A stretch of DNA of 64,000 nt from Schizophyllum amplum (taxonomy: Eukaryota; Basidiomycota; Agaricomycetes; Agaricales; Schizophyllaceae). Below, in pieces: positions 46,728-57,940 of the stretch; position 1 is the stretch's first letter; the number at the start of each line of letters is the position of its first letter. The DNA lies in NCBI GenBank assembly GCA_007026445.1, contig VDMD01000001.1, positions 310,001 through 374,000 on the forward strand, written 5' to 3'. The translations under genes and the position numbers were made by a program. Under the pieces are notes generated by a model. The model saw nothing but the letters and a program-made list of their open reading frames with translations. It made no database searches and had not been told where the DNA came from.

Positions 46728-48107
46728 GACGGTTCGGGAAGAGAATGCGCAATGACAGACCTCGAGAACGCCAAGCTCCTTTTATCAGCAACGAGCAGCC
46801 CGATCGTCAGTGGGACCAGGCTTACGGCGCCCTGTGGTCCTCACAGCATGTCATCCTTGCCTCACGGACCGCACTACAGCCGTGACAGCGGGTGGGAAGG
46901 TGCAGAAACGTGCAGGCCTAGCGAGTTAGGTACTGGTAGCTCAAGCTGTCAAACAGCTAATCAGTATTCCAATTGTCCTTTGAATGGGCGGCACATAACG
47001 ACAACATGTTTGGCGCGCAGGGATGAGGGGGCAGAGGAAGATTGCATTGCACAGATCGATAGATAGAGGATAACATAGAGAACCACTGTATGGTGACCAG
47101 AAGTAGGAAGCGGGAAGTGTGTTTGCCGCAAGGGGAAACGGAGATGAAGAGAGACGGGAACTCGATGTCTTCGAAAGTCCAAAGAGTCACTAGTCAAGAC
47201 CTGAGTAGGTCGCACATGAGGAGACGAGAAAAAGGGGCCGTTTGTGGCAGGCAGCTCTATGCTCTCCGCGGTAATCGTCATGTCAGAAACGTTCACGACA
47301 AGGGTCTTGGGCCTCGACGGCAGAAGCACATGCGCAATTGTCACGAGTGCGTTCCTGTAGCTGGCTATGAGGTCCTGTCCATGACATGATGAGTAAGGGA
47401 ATGCACTGGGCAGCGCCAACGTACCGGGTTGCGAACCATTTCGTGGAAGAAGATGACAGGGCGTTGCTGCGCTCATGGGCGTCCAGCGCGGGCTCGCGTA
47501 GCACGAGGGCTCCCCGCTCCAACTGAACCGTCATGCTGGTCTTGGATACGGCTATAGACCCTGAAGATGGAAAGAGCATGGCAATTCCGGGGAGCAATAG
47601 AATCGCAGTCTGAGTTAGTCTCCGGGGCTGTGACACCTAGATACAACGTTGAGCTTGCAATTATGTTAGTTGCACACCAAGTGGTCCCGCGAACACAGGT
47701 GTGCCTCATGGCGGTTGCGCGTTGCATTCAGTGAACAATCGACCAGAGAACCAGCGAGACTCCAGGCCAGGTTCAGATGTCCGCTATCCATGAAGGTAAA
47801 CTGAGGCGTAGAGATCCGCCTGAGTAGCGCTGAGTTGCTGTAGATCCGCTTCGGTTACCTTAGCTCGCATCGGCGGGATGGAAGAGAAGGAAAAGATCTG
47901 GATGACGCGGAGACGGTAGGAGGAAGGAGCAGTCTGACGCGAAGTATTTGCGCATATTTGCGCATATTTAGTCCATCTCTTTTTGGGCGACCAAATATTT
48001 GCTTCTTCTCTTTGTCCTCAGCGTCAACCTCCCACATATTCCACCTCAGTGTATGCACAGGCTATGCGTATGTATCTATACATTCATTCTGCCATGTTAC
48101 CCCGTGA
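46728..48107. other. Intergenic, no gene recognised
   Basis: Contains the FAD-oxidoreductase promoter side and the 3' flank of the deaminase. Minus-strand frames at 46961-47636 reach 171 codons but show no domain. Confidence 0.4.
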
Positions 48108-50626
48108 TTATTTGCATCCCTTCTCGAACTCGTTGAGCTCATCCAGAATTGCCCGCTTTACATCGTCCGGCGCCCAAGACATCGCGACGCCGTCTCTCTG
48201 TATCTTCGCCATGTCCTTCTTCGCGAACCCGCAGTAGTGCATCACCTTTCCAAGGTTCTCCGTCACCCATTGCTGATGCATGTACGTCGGATCGTCGCTG
48301 GCCACGCTGAAGGGAACGCCTGCCTCCCAGACCTTCTTTATGCTCCCAAATACCCAGTCTGTCGGCAGCCTCCGGTGATAGGCATGCGGGCACAGCGTTA
48401 GCCCCAGACCCCGCGCTTTCACGAGGGCGAGCAGCTCCGGCTGATCTGCTGCGTTCAGCCCGTGGTCGATCCTGTCCGCGCCTTGCATACCGCCCACGCA
48501 ACTCGTCGCCACCTCCCGGACGTGTTCGTGCGTGTCTTTCTGCCCAACATCGCAGTGCGCTGTGATTTTGTAGCCGTCCTTTCTTGCGCGTTGGAAGATG
48601 TCTGCAAATAGCCGTGGCGGGCGGTCGTATTCGTTGCTGTCGAGCCCGATGGCATGGAAGACGGACCCGATGTCGGAAAAATCGGAAATGGCAAGTTGCC
48701 CCATATTATGTCATGTTAGGCCATTAGGCCCCCGCCGGCTAATTATGGTGATCCTATCTTCTATCGGGCCGTGTTAGGCCGCCTATGCCGTCTAGGCCTA
48801 ATTTGACATAATCGCGCCTACTAGGGCTTATACGAGCTAATTAGGCCAGCTAGCCAGGGAAAGCAGAAAATTGGCGGGGGCGGTCGCGCGGCACCAACCT
48901 CGGTACCCGCGACCACCGCCGCCATTAACATTGCATGCATGGGCCCAAAACCTTGCATTGTATACGGTAATATGGTACACTGGCTAGTCAATGATGAATG
49001 TTATTGTGCGATACAGGTAAGTCAACGCGTACGGAGGCTCACCCGCCCGACTTCGGAGATAACGATGAACTGCGAGCCAACATGAGCGCGTGCGAAATCG
49101 AAATAGAGGGCAACTGACCCACGCACCTTCGAATGTCCTTCTACCCTAGGAGAGCTCTACCTTAGCAAATGTAAAAGGCTTTGATTCACTGTATAATCAT
49201 GCGCATACACACCTCGTGGGCCAGCGGTATCGCGATTGCCGATCTTCATCCAACGCCGCGCTGTGCGAAATTCACGCTGTCGCATACATCAGGATGCCCT
49301 ACGCACCACAACGGGGTATAGGATTGACCATATCGACGATCGGGCAGCCAGAGGTAGACGAACCGCCGAGCATGACGATGGTCGCTGAACAAAACGCGGT
49401 GGCGAGAGCTGCAGCTTACAAATGCATTCGGCATTCCCCGAATAATCTCACGGTCCTTTTTGGGACTTCGCGCCGTCGCGTTCTGAACTCGGCGCGCCGT
49501 CTGTATTCGATGCATGCAATCCCTCACCTGCACGCGCTTGAACGTGCCACACCATGCCTTGGACCGTATAGAATCAATTTAGACAGGTTAATTGGCGACT
49601 GGTAGTCCATCGCCATGCAAGGACTTGTATACAGCACCACAGAGCCGTGCTGGTGCTGTTGGGCTGGCTGTCACAGTCTTCTACTGCTGTATCTTCTTCT
49701 TGGTCCCTTAAACACAAGTAGATGAGCTGAAAGAGGAACTCTGGGCAGAGAGATAGCCTATAAACCGTTTATCAATGTTAACACCTGCAGTCCAAAGGTA
49801 TCTTGTCGAGCTTGATGAAACTAGTATTCAAGGGGCTAAAAAGGCGCTGGCGGTGTTAATCAACATCACCACGGTGTCGAGCATGGTCGAATCTCTTGTT
49901 CTGCAAGTTAAAAAAGTGCAAACGCGAGCGTTGGAGCTTGGGAGGGAATGTGGCCGATTGGGCATAAAGAGATCTAATATGACTTAACCTGACCTACGTA
50001 GACATAATACCTTCCTAATTGGGCTGCAGCCCAAAGCTAATTATGCCATTATGCCTTGTACGCCAAATTAGCCTTTTCCGATTTTTCCGACAGAAGTCCC
50101 GCACAGCGGCCTCATACGTCGCCACCGCATCTTCAACTGGCATGTCGCGCAGGAAGCACATCGTCCAGCCCACGACGACGCCATATTTCTCCTTCGCATC
50201 GCGCCCCGCCCGCTCAAAGCCTCGCATGACCGCTTCTAGCGGGACACCGCGTCGTGTGTGCGCCTGGGGATCGAAGAACGGGTCCGTGTACCGCACATTC
50301 ATCTCTTTCGCCTTAGCAAAGTACTCCATCGCGAGGTCGTAAAAGTCGTCCTCGGTCCGGAGCACCTCCATGCCCCCATAGTATGCCTCGAGGAAGGTCG
50401 GCAGACCGTTGTCGCCGTGGAGCTCCCGTCGGTGGTTGTACATGGTGGCGTAGGACGCGAGTAGGGCCTCGTACGTCGCATAGGGAAGTGCGATCTCGTT
50501 CTTTTGCGCCAGGCGCCAGCGCAGCTCGGGGGTGAGCGTGCCTTCGATGTGGACATGAAGCTCGACCTTGGGGAGGGTGGCGACGAAGGCAGAAATGGCG
50601 GGGGGAACGTTGGGATCGGTCATCAC
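48108..50626 (-). pseudogene. Adenine/adenosine deaminase gene interrupted by an inserted element
   Basis: The first half (50626-50093) encodes the N-terminal metal site KVELHVHIEG, the FLEAYYGGMEVL region and VGWTMCFLRDMPVEDA. The second half (48668-48108) encodes AIGLDSNEYDRPP, the zinc ligand HCDVGQKDTHEHV, GADRIDHGLN, CPHAYHR and the second acidic site SVASDDPTYM. Together they are a complete amidohydrolase of the ADA/AAH1 group, without introns. Between them lies 1422 bases of foreign DNA with inverted repeats. The N-terminal half reads into the element and stops after about 20 extra residues. If the element and one copy of the flanking dinucleotide are ignored, the halves join in frame (534 plus 561 bases, 364 residues). 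The GLDS(N/S)E motif favours adenine deaminase, but adenosine cannot be excluded. As it stands the gene should be inactive. Confidence 0.93.
48671..50092. mobile_element. 1422-bp inverted-repeat element inside the deaminase gene
   Basis: The ends are TGTCGGAAAAATCGGAAA (48671 onward) and its exact complement at 50075-50092. The dinucleotide GA stands outside each end (48669-48670 and 50093-50094). The subterminal regions are AT-rich and full of TTAGGCC/GGCCTAA and AATTAGCC-type words in both orientations. A plus-strand frame at 49216-49605 has no transposase motif, so the element is non-autonomous. The superfamily is not clear: the target duplication appears to be only two bases and is not TA. 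Confidence 0.85.
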
Positions 50627-51052
50627 TGTACGCTTCCAGCAGGCACCTCTCGTCCCCCGACGCCCTACGCCCTCACGGATAGTGCATTGCGTGGGCCGGC
50701 GCTGGCGTCCGATATCTTATCGACGACGAGTCCTCGACGCCGCGGCACGCGGCGCGAACATCCGGTTCCGTTTAGCTTCCGAAGTTCCGTTTCGAGTCTT
50801 GGCGTCGTGCCTTGCTCCCCGCCAGATCACATCCTGAGCACAATGTCAACAGTACCGCTTGCACAAGGGAACATGGACCCAGTCCCGCACCAGTAAAGCG
50901 TGGTCGTCGAGTCCCCGATAAGCGCGTCAATCACCAGACATGCCTATCGTATCTTGCCCTTCTGCGCCGCGGCCGCGTGAGGACTACATACCAGCTATGG
51001 GCGCCTCTCGTCCGACAGCGCGCAGGTTTGCCCTCCCCCCACCACGACCGCC
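50627..51052. promoter_or_regulatory. Shared divergent promoter, deaminase/transporter
   Basis: A 426-base region lies between the two opposed start codons. No TATA box is evident near either start. Any pathway-specific operator (for example GATA sites) would have to lie here; I did not find a convincing cluster. Confidence 0.45.
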
Positions 51053-52792
51053 ATGGACACCAGCTCCCTCAAGTCATCCAAGGACGGGGTCGATGAGCTC
51101 CCGGCGGTGGACACCGCGCTCGCGCGCCGCGTCGTCCGCAAGATCGACTGGCGGCTGCTGCCGATCATGTTCATCACCTACAACTTCAACTTCATCGACA
51201 AGACGATCCTGTCGAGTGCGAGCGTTTTTGGGATGACGGCCGACACGGTGCGTCTGCTCAGTTCTCCTCGCAGCATCCCCGATCTGACTGTGGCAACAGC
51301 ACCTGGTCGGCGAGCAGTACAGCTGGGTGTCCAGCATCTTCTACTTTGGCTACCTTATATGGGCTTACCCGACGTCGCTGCTTATCCCAAAGCTGCCCGT
51401 CGGGAAGTACGTCGCGGGGAACACCGTCATCTGGGGCCTCGTCGTCGCACTCACGGCGGTGTCCACGAACTTTGGCGGGCTGGCGACGCTGCGGTTCCTC
51501 CTCGGTGTCGCAGAGGCGACGATCACTCCCGCCTTCGTCTTCATCACCGGCACGTACTACACTCGCGATGAGATCCCGTCCCGCACGGGCACCTGGTTCG
51601 CCGGCAACTCGTTCGGCGGGCTGGTGGCAAGCCTGCTCGCGTACGCGATCGGACGTATAGAGAATCGCCTCGCACCGTGGCAGTTCCTTTTCATCGTGCG
51701 TCCCTTGGCCCTTGGTGTACCTCAGAGCACTGATCGGCTCTAGATCTTTGGAACGGCAACAGGCGTCTGGGGTATACTGCTCTTCTTCATCCTCCCAGAC
51801 GGCATCAACTCGTGCAAGTTCCTCACTGAAGAGGAGCAGGCGTGTGCGAGGGACCGAGTCGCGATTGCTGGCACGGGAAATGCGACAGCAGAGACGAAGA
51901 ACGTGAAGATTTACCAGGTCATCGAGTGCCTCAAGGACCCTAAGACGTGGTTCTTGGCTGCCATCTCTATCTGCACGCAGATCCCCAACTCCGGGACGCA
52001 GAACTTTGCGAACCTGGTGCTCAAGGTGCGATCGGCCTGTCTATCAGTTTGACCTCGCGACTGACAGATATGTAGGGTTTCGGCTTCACGAGCTTGGAGA
52101 CAACGCTTGTCGGCATACCGTCTGCCTTCATCGCGTTCTTCAACATTCTCATTACGTACGTTATCGCGAATGTGCAAGAATATCTGACTAACTTAATCGA
52201 CACAGCGGATGGCTCGCAGGGCGCCTCAAAAACGCGTACTGCTTCCTCATCATATTTGTGGTCATTCCTCCCGTCATCGGCAGCGCCCTCATCTACTCGG
52301 GCAAAGTCAGCCTTGGCGTGCAGCTCTTTGGCTACTATCTCATCTCTTTCGGTGCGTTGTGCGCTTGAAACTCTCCCCATCCTCACGCATCACATGCAGG
52401 CCCGGGCGCACTTCCGCTCGCCATGTCCGTCATGAACACGAACTACCGTGGCATCACGAAGAAAATGACCATGACCGCGCTCATGTTCGTCGCGTATTGT
52501 ACAGGCAATATGTGCGTCTCTAGACTTTCGGTTGCATTGACGTCGAAGTCGCTCACATCCGTCCAGCGCCGGCCCGCACTTTTTCAAGACCTCGGAGGCG
52601 CCACACTACCAGACGGCTTTCCAGACGATCATGATTTGCTACGCCCTTGCCGTTGTCGAGGCGCTCGGCCTGCGCGCGTACCTGATGTACGCGAACAGGC
52701 GGCGGGCGGCGGAGACGGATGGCACCATCGGGAGGGAGGCGTATGAGGATATGACAGATTGGGAGATTCCGGGCATGCAGTATCGAATGTGA
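51053..52792 (+). CDS. MFS anion:cation symporter, Dal5/allantoate-permease type
   Basis: Seven exons: 51053-51247, 51300-51695, 51744-52025, 52076-52155, 52206-52351, 52400-52511 and 52567-52792; 478 residues and all phases agree. The start RRVVRKIDWRLLPIMFITYNFNFIDKTILS is the normal opening of ACS-family transporters (Dal5, Tna1, Seo1-like). It is followed by YSWVSSIFYFGYLIWAYP, RFLLGVAEATITPAF and RTGTWFAGNSFGGL in the first half, and MNTNYRGITKKMTMTAL and AGPHFFKTSEAPHYQTAF in the second. Twelve membrane helices are expected. Known members import allantoate, ureidosuccinate, nicotinate or small peptides at the plasma membrane; the substrate here is not resolved. Its head-to-head position with the purine deaminase suggests a nitrogen-scavenging role. 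Confidence 0.93.
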
Positions 52793-53932
52793 TTGACGGT
52801 CCTTGGGCTTGCAGGGACTGAGTGCTTATGATCATGAAATTGTGAGATAAGACTGGGCTTCATCTTCAAAGCTTCAGGGCTATGTATTCGATTGCGAGTG
52901 GTATGGGCATTGGGCATTGTTTGTGACCCGAACGATGCAGCCTGTGAAGACGATGACTGGAGCAATCTCCGAAATGCGCGGGGTCAACGAGTAGGTCACT
53001 ATTCATTGTTCATCGCACGCGCTGTGAGTCTGATAGGCGAAGGTGAGCTGTATAGCACATAGACATCCAGGAGTATGAGGGACCTGTGTAGTATCGCCGA
53101 CTCCAAGACGCTTACACTGCTTCACGACCAGCCCAGTCAATACACTGAGTCCCCCCCATAAAGCCACCGATCCGTCGACATAGATCTGATGCATACGTAC
53201 GCTGAGGAGCGGTTGTTGAAACTCGAGGTCTCCGTATCATGGCATATCACAGCCTGGTCTCCATTCGCTGAGCGCTGATGGCGTGTTGTGGGCGCCGTCC
53301 CAATTTGGTCAGGTGCGAGCTCCGGAACTTGCCGGAGCGACTCTTCCAAGTCCAACAACCTTCGATCCGAAATTCGTCTTCTTTTTCGCTACCATGGACG
53401 TTCTGAAGACATATGCGCACATCGAAGTAACTGCAAATACGAGCTTATACTCCCCCGGCGGTCCACGATGACTTTTATGCACTCTATGGTTTGGTAAATT
53501 GCGCTGAGGGTACGGGCGCTCCGACTCTGGGAATACGCATCTCGATAGCATGAGCTGGCGTGATGTATATGATGACATTCCAGGCTACCCGCTGCTCGGC
53601 GGAAGACTTGCACCGGGGAGCGCTGCAGTGGTTTGATGGATTTGCGTCGCTCCCTGACATGTGCCGATGCCGGTGATCTCCTGAGCTGTAAGCGGCGCGT
53701 CGTATATATGCCACGCGTTTCCCTCCTTTCCTCTTGCCATGACATAGGACGCCACCATTGCAGCGAGCCAACGACACGCCCAAGACCGAACGACACGCGC
53801 AAAACGCGCGACGACGCGACGAACACAAGACATTTCACGCTATAGACCCTCACCCGCCCTTGTCTTTGACTGCATCTTCTTCACGAAAACACGCCGCTAT
53901 ATTCTGCCTCCACAATACATCCGATCGACGCT
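52793..53932. other. Intergenic, no gene recognised
   Basis: A 1.1-kb gap between two plus-strand genes. Only short frames without motifs are present. The promoter of the chloroperoxidase-like gene must lie in its right part. Confidence 0.45.
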
Positions 53933-55385
53933 ATGACCTTCGATCATTCCCGAGTTCCCCACCTCCACGGTACGGGGACCGTGGCACCGCGCGTTTGTCC
54001 GTTCGCAGCCAAGCATGGATACTGTCCCCCGCAAAAGGGTGACAGCAGGAGCGTATGCCCCGCTCTGAACACCATGGCCAACCATGGCTATCTGTGAGTA
54101 TGCATCGCGTCCCCTACACATCGATCATTGACAGTCGCCTGCTTCTCGTGTTCCGTCTTCATTCGCGCCATCTCCACCGTATCGCCCCATGATGTATTCA
54201 GACCTCGGAAGGGCGAAAATATCACTCTTCTAGATCTCGTCGGCGCTTTGCACAACTGCTATGGCTTGACGTACTTCCTATCTGCCTTTCTCGCGCTCGG
54301 CGGCTTCTTCCTTCTGCGTTGGCGGCCCTGGTGCACGTTCCGCCTTGAGGAGATCGGCAAGCACGGCGCCGTCGAGCATGACGCCAGTCTGGTCCACGAG
54401 GACGCGCGCGGCAGACACTACGCACCGACGCGCATACATCCGGATCTCTTGGACCAGCTCGAAGCCGAAGCAATGGATGGAGATGAGAACAAGAAGACCG
54501 ATGGGGCGAGCGAGGGGGCGCTGTGGACGCCCTTCCATGCCGCCCGTGCTCGGGTACGACAAGAGAAGGGTTCGCCCCCATTGGACGCGGTGCACGCTGA
54601 GATCGCCCGTGGCGAGATTGCCATCATGTTTTGCGTCTGGGATTACATGGGAGGACACAGCGCTCGGTCTTCCTCCACGATGTCTCGCGAGCATCACGGT
54701 GAGTACCGTCTCACGTAAAATATCCGCCACTTTCACCCATAAGATCCTCGCTTTTCCTGCATGCTCGATCCCAGACCCGTCGCGAGACTTATCGATCTTA
54801 TTTTTACCTGCAGAAACGGAATTGTCTACGTATTCGTCTGAAGGCATCGAAGGTGCCATCGACATCCCCTCGCTGAAGCAACCGGCGCGTCCTGAGCATG
54901 CGCTCGGCCTGCCGCCTTCGGCATCGCTAGCAGGCAAGGAATTTTCGAGCAACGCCGCCGCGCCTCTCGCGGGCCTCCCCCAGTCTTCATCGCTGCACCA
55001 GAATATTTTCAGCGGCCACACTCGTGAAGCTAGCGACTCCAGCATCGGCAATGCGCACATCGGATCCGCCTTCTCATCTCGCCAGTCGTCCGTCGAGCCC
55101 GAACCTGCAGGCGATCACGTCGGAGCAGCATCCTCCGTCGAAGCGACGCCCTCCATCGTCGGCGGCCCCACGTCTCGGCGTGTCCTAGTACACCGGCAGG
55201 CGTGCGACGAGCCGCGCGGAATGCCGCTCTCCTGGTGGCTGACCTTTCTCGCGGAGGAGCGCCTGCCGGAAGGTATGCAGGGCTATGGGATGAAGCAGGG
55301 CGTTGGGATCCTCGAGGTCGTCAAAAAGTCGGCTGAGATAAAGGCGGGGATGGAGTATATTCGCAGGCGCGGCGCGTGTGCATGA
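53933..55385 (+). CDS. Chloroperoxidase-family (heme-thiolate, Peroxidase_2) protein
   Basis: Three exons: 53933-54093, 54202-54698 and 54814-55385; 409 residues. The family signature SRSVCPALNTMANHGYLPRKG crosses the first intron and contains the Cys-Pro that supplies the thiolate heme ligand. LDLVGALHNCYGLTYFLSAF and EIGKHGAVEHDASL follow; the latter holds the acid-base Glu and its partner His. The C-terminal PLSWWLTFLAEERLPEGMQGYG block is also typical. The acceptor at 54201 was chosen over one 72 bases earlier because only it completes HGYLPRKG. Known members halogenate or peroxygenate organic substrates. There is no signal peptide, so it resembles the intracellular branch. About 130 Ser/Ala-rich residues inserted before the C-terminal block make it longer than usual. 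An N-terminal start is well supported by the PFAAKHGYCPP run. Confidence 0.89.
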
Positions 55386-55860
55386 TCATCTGTTGTGTGT
55401 CGCTGAGCCTGATCGTGTATCGCCGGGCGCGGTCGTGTACCGCTGAGCCCGGCCATGTATCGCTAAGCCGGCGAGTCGTAGCTGCTACTGAATTATCATA
55501 TTTTCGCGCATCGAAACGTATCTTATAAACTCTCAAGAATTATTATGTGCAGCACTCTTCGGACGTTCGTCATCTATGTACAAGGTCAACACGGTTCAGG
55601 ATATTTAGGGGGGCACACAACTAGCACGGGTCTTTCTATCACTATGAGGCAGCGTATTTCTACCCTTCGAAAGCCCACTGACTCGGTGAAAGATTATATT
55701 CTGCCTGCAGTGATGGTAAACCCTGCGAGGTGTGAGTCAAGCACAGGCAAACGCGCCGGTTGTGGGTCCGCCTTCGGCATGCACGTGATCGCGTCGCGTC
55801 CCAAACGGCATCTGCCGTTCACTCTCTCGCTCGTACTTACCATCGTCTCCGGCTTAGATC

Positions 55861-55995
55861 ATGCCTTCGACCTCCTTGCGATCCATTACGATGGGGCCGG
55901 AGGCTTGTCAGAAGTTGCACTCGAGCGAGATTAAGCAGACCGACGTTCTTATCTGGAAGACGGGATTCTTGAGCTCGAGGTGCGCGCGTAGGTCG
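55861..55995 (+). pseudogene. First-exon relic of a BTB gene
   Basis: The sequence aligns with exon 1 of the BTB gene at 57.9 kb: same ATG region, the CACTCGAGCGA block, the TGGAAGACGG block and the terminal CTCGAGGTGCGC donor. About 18 bases coding for the HSHRF part are deleted and the frame is shifted. Similarity extends some 60 bases upstream of the ATG, but no exon 2 or 3 follows. It marks a third BTB unit that once lay in this arm. Confidence 0.82.
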
Positions 55996-56361
55996 GCAGA
56001 CGCCGAGCTACAGTCACTCAGTACTCAGACGTCGCGCTCACCTGGAACGAACGCGCGCAAAGCGTCACACCATACGCGGCACACGGACGGTGGTCCCTCG
56101 GCCGCCTGGACGCTGGAATCCAGAGGTACGTGGCTCAGGGCTAGTCCCGGGATACTCGGATGTCACGCAGTCATAAAGTGGATTGCCCGCGAGATCACGG
56201 CATAAAACTAAGCTTTTGGGACTGGAAGTTGTACTTGCTGGGGCTCCTAGGCTCAAATTGCTCGATATACTCCGGCATTGGCACGGTCAGCAACACAGAA
56301 GCGCCGATGTCTCGGGTATGTTTCTTCGGACAACTACCGCGTTAACGCGAGTTCCCTTCCT

Positions 56362-56369
56362 TATAAAAG
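56362..56369 (+). promoter_or_regulatory. TATA box of the alpha/beta hydrolase gene
   Basis: TATAAAAG, a near-perfect TATA box, 60 bases before the start codon at 56429 and followed by a pyrimidine-rich leader. Confidence 0.6.
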
Positions 56370-56428
56370 GCGACGCAGTCAATTCTCTCTTCGCTCGCTA
56401 GCTTCTCACCAACCACCCTTCGACCGCC

Positions 56429-57586
56429 ATGACCTTCGAGCGGGTTATCACAACCCAACATGGGACGACTTTCAAAGCTCTCGACACTGGTACACCGGAT
56501 GCACCGGGCTATCTGACGATAGTCTTTCTGCATGGCCTGGGGGTGCCATCTACAGCGGGTGCGTCATCGTCCTCTATCTGCTTTCCCACTTACGCTGACA
56601 TGAAAGCAAGGCATCGCAAACCGGATTGCCGAACTCGCTTTCTCTCAGGGCGTACGCTTCATCGGCGTGAACCGCCGCGGATACTCAGGCTCGACACCTT
56701 ATTCCATCGAGGAAACGCGCGTGTTCAGCGAAGGCTCCGCCGACGAGCGCGGTGACCTGTACCGCGGCGAGGGCCGCCACTACGCCTATATGCTCGATGC
56801 CCTCATCAAAGATGGATCAATAGGGGTGGGAGGCGTCGCGCTCATAGCCTGGTCCGCCGGCAACGCGTATCTGACCTCGACGATGGACGCGATCAACTCC
56901 ATACCGGGCGAAGTGAGGGAGCGCCTGAGCGAAATGACGAAAGCGTTCGTCTTCTACGGTGGGCACTTGTATCGCTCCTTTTCATGCATTATTCTGATTA
57001 GCCTACTTAGAACCCCCTCCCGAGGCGTTGGCCCTCGACCGCCCCCAGCTCTATACTCCCTTGACAGACGAGAGTATTGCCGCCACGGACCGCTTCCCCG
57101 CACTCCTCGCCTGGTTTGCGTCGTACTTCAAGCACGATCTGGCTTCCCACGACGACACCAAGCTTGGGACACGGCCCGACTCCACCCGCACGCCCTCCGA
57201 CCGGGAAGAGAGCTTCTACCCTGTCATGACAGAGCTGGTTGCATCAGCCCCAGGTGACTCAGGTATCATGAGCCCGGACTTCGCGCCTTTCGTACTCTCT
57301 GCGCGGGACTCCGCCTTCTTCAGCGAGGCGACGTGGAAGGCATGGGGTGAGCCGAAGATCAGCTACGTGTCGGCAGGGGCGACCGTCTGGATGATGGTCT
57401 GGGCTGCGTGGGCGATGGAGGACAAGGTCAAGGCGCACAGCGCGCTTCCTAAGGTGACATTCAAGGTGATCGAAGAGGGGAACCACTATGTGAGTGAACT
57501 CATACTTTGCCGTCTGCTACATACTGACAACCCTCTAGTCTCTGTATGACCATCCAAAGGAGACTTTGGAAGCATTTTTAGCGTAG
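56429..57586 (+). CDS. Alpha/beta hydrolase
   Basis: Four exons: 56429-56558, 56611-56958, 57011-57489 and 57539-57586; 334 residues with agreeing phases. The fold is shown by TIVFLHGLG (strand plus oxyanion turn), GVRFIGVNRRGYSGS, the nucleophile elbow AWSAGNAY (a G-x-S-x-G variant with Ala at the first position) and the C-terminal catalytic His in EEGNHYSLYDHP. The Asp is not pinned down. No signal peptide or membrane segment is seen, so the protein is probably cytosolic. The class covers esterases, lipases and epoxide or lactone hydrolases; the substrate is not predictable. It lies between the BTB relic and BTB copy 3. Confidence 0.9.
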
Positions 57587-57940
57587 GTTAAGTGAACTCT
57601 GTATCATACATATTGCTAGTAGCAGGTGCTGTGTTGCCACATTCGATGCCCTCACCGACAGATCGCAAGGCCGGTGCGGAGCACTCGGGACGGCCTTCGT
57701 CATTCTGCACATAACGATCGAATTTATATGCCTGCAGCTCCTACGCGATCTTAGCGCTCATACTCACCACAGCTGCTTAATCCGCAAGCCGATTAATCGA
57801 CCTCTTTGTCAATAGGATACGCGGATTGTCTGGTACGCGGGCGCTTTCAACACGCGTCAGCGCACCTGATCGCGTTGGCTTCGATCCGGGCGCCGCGTCC
57901 CAATCTCTCTTGTTCGTCCTTACTGTCATCTGAAGCTCAA

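Larger units (their letters stand above)
55386..56428. other. Intergenic region holding a BTB relic
   Basis: Besides the relic, a short triplicated motif (CGCTGAGCC/TCGTGTATCG, about 55400-55465) follows the chloroperoxidase stop codon. No other gene is visible. Confidence 0.45.

Noticed and set aside
49216..49605. 129-codon frame inside the element that splits the deaminase, considered as a transposase
   Set aside because: No DDE or zinc-finger motif, too short, and the surrounding frames are broken.
1287..57586. A secondary-metabolite gene cluster (questin-oxidase-like, FAD oxidoreductase, chloroperoxidase, MFS, Zn2Cys6)
   Set aside because: No core synthase (PKS, NRPS, terpene cyclase) is present, and the enzymes are spread over 55 kb among unrelated genes.
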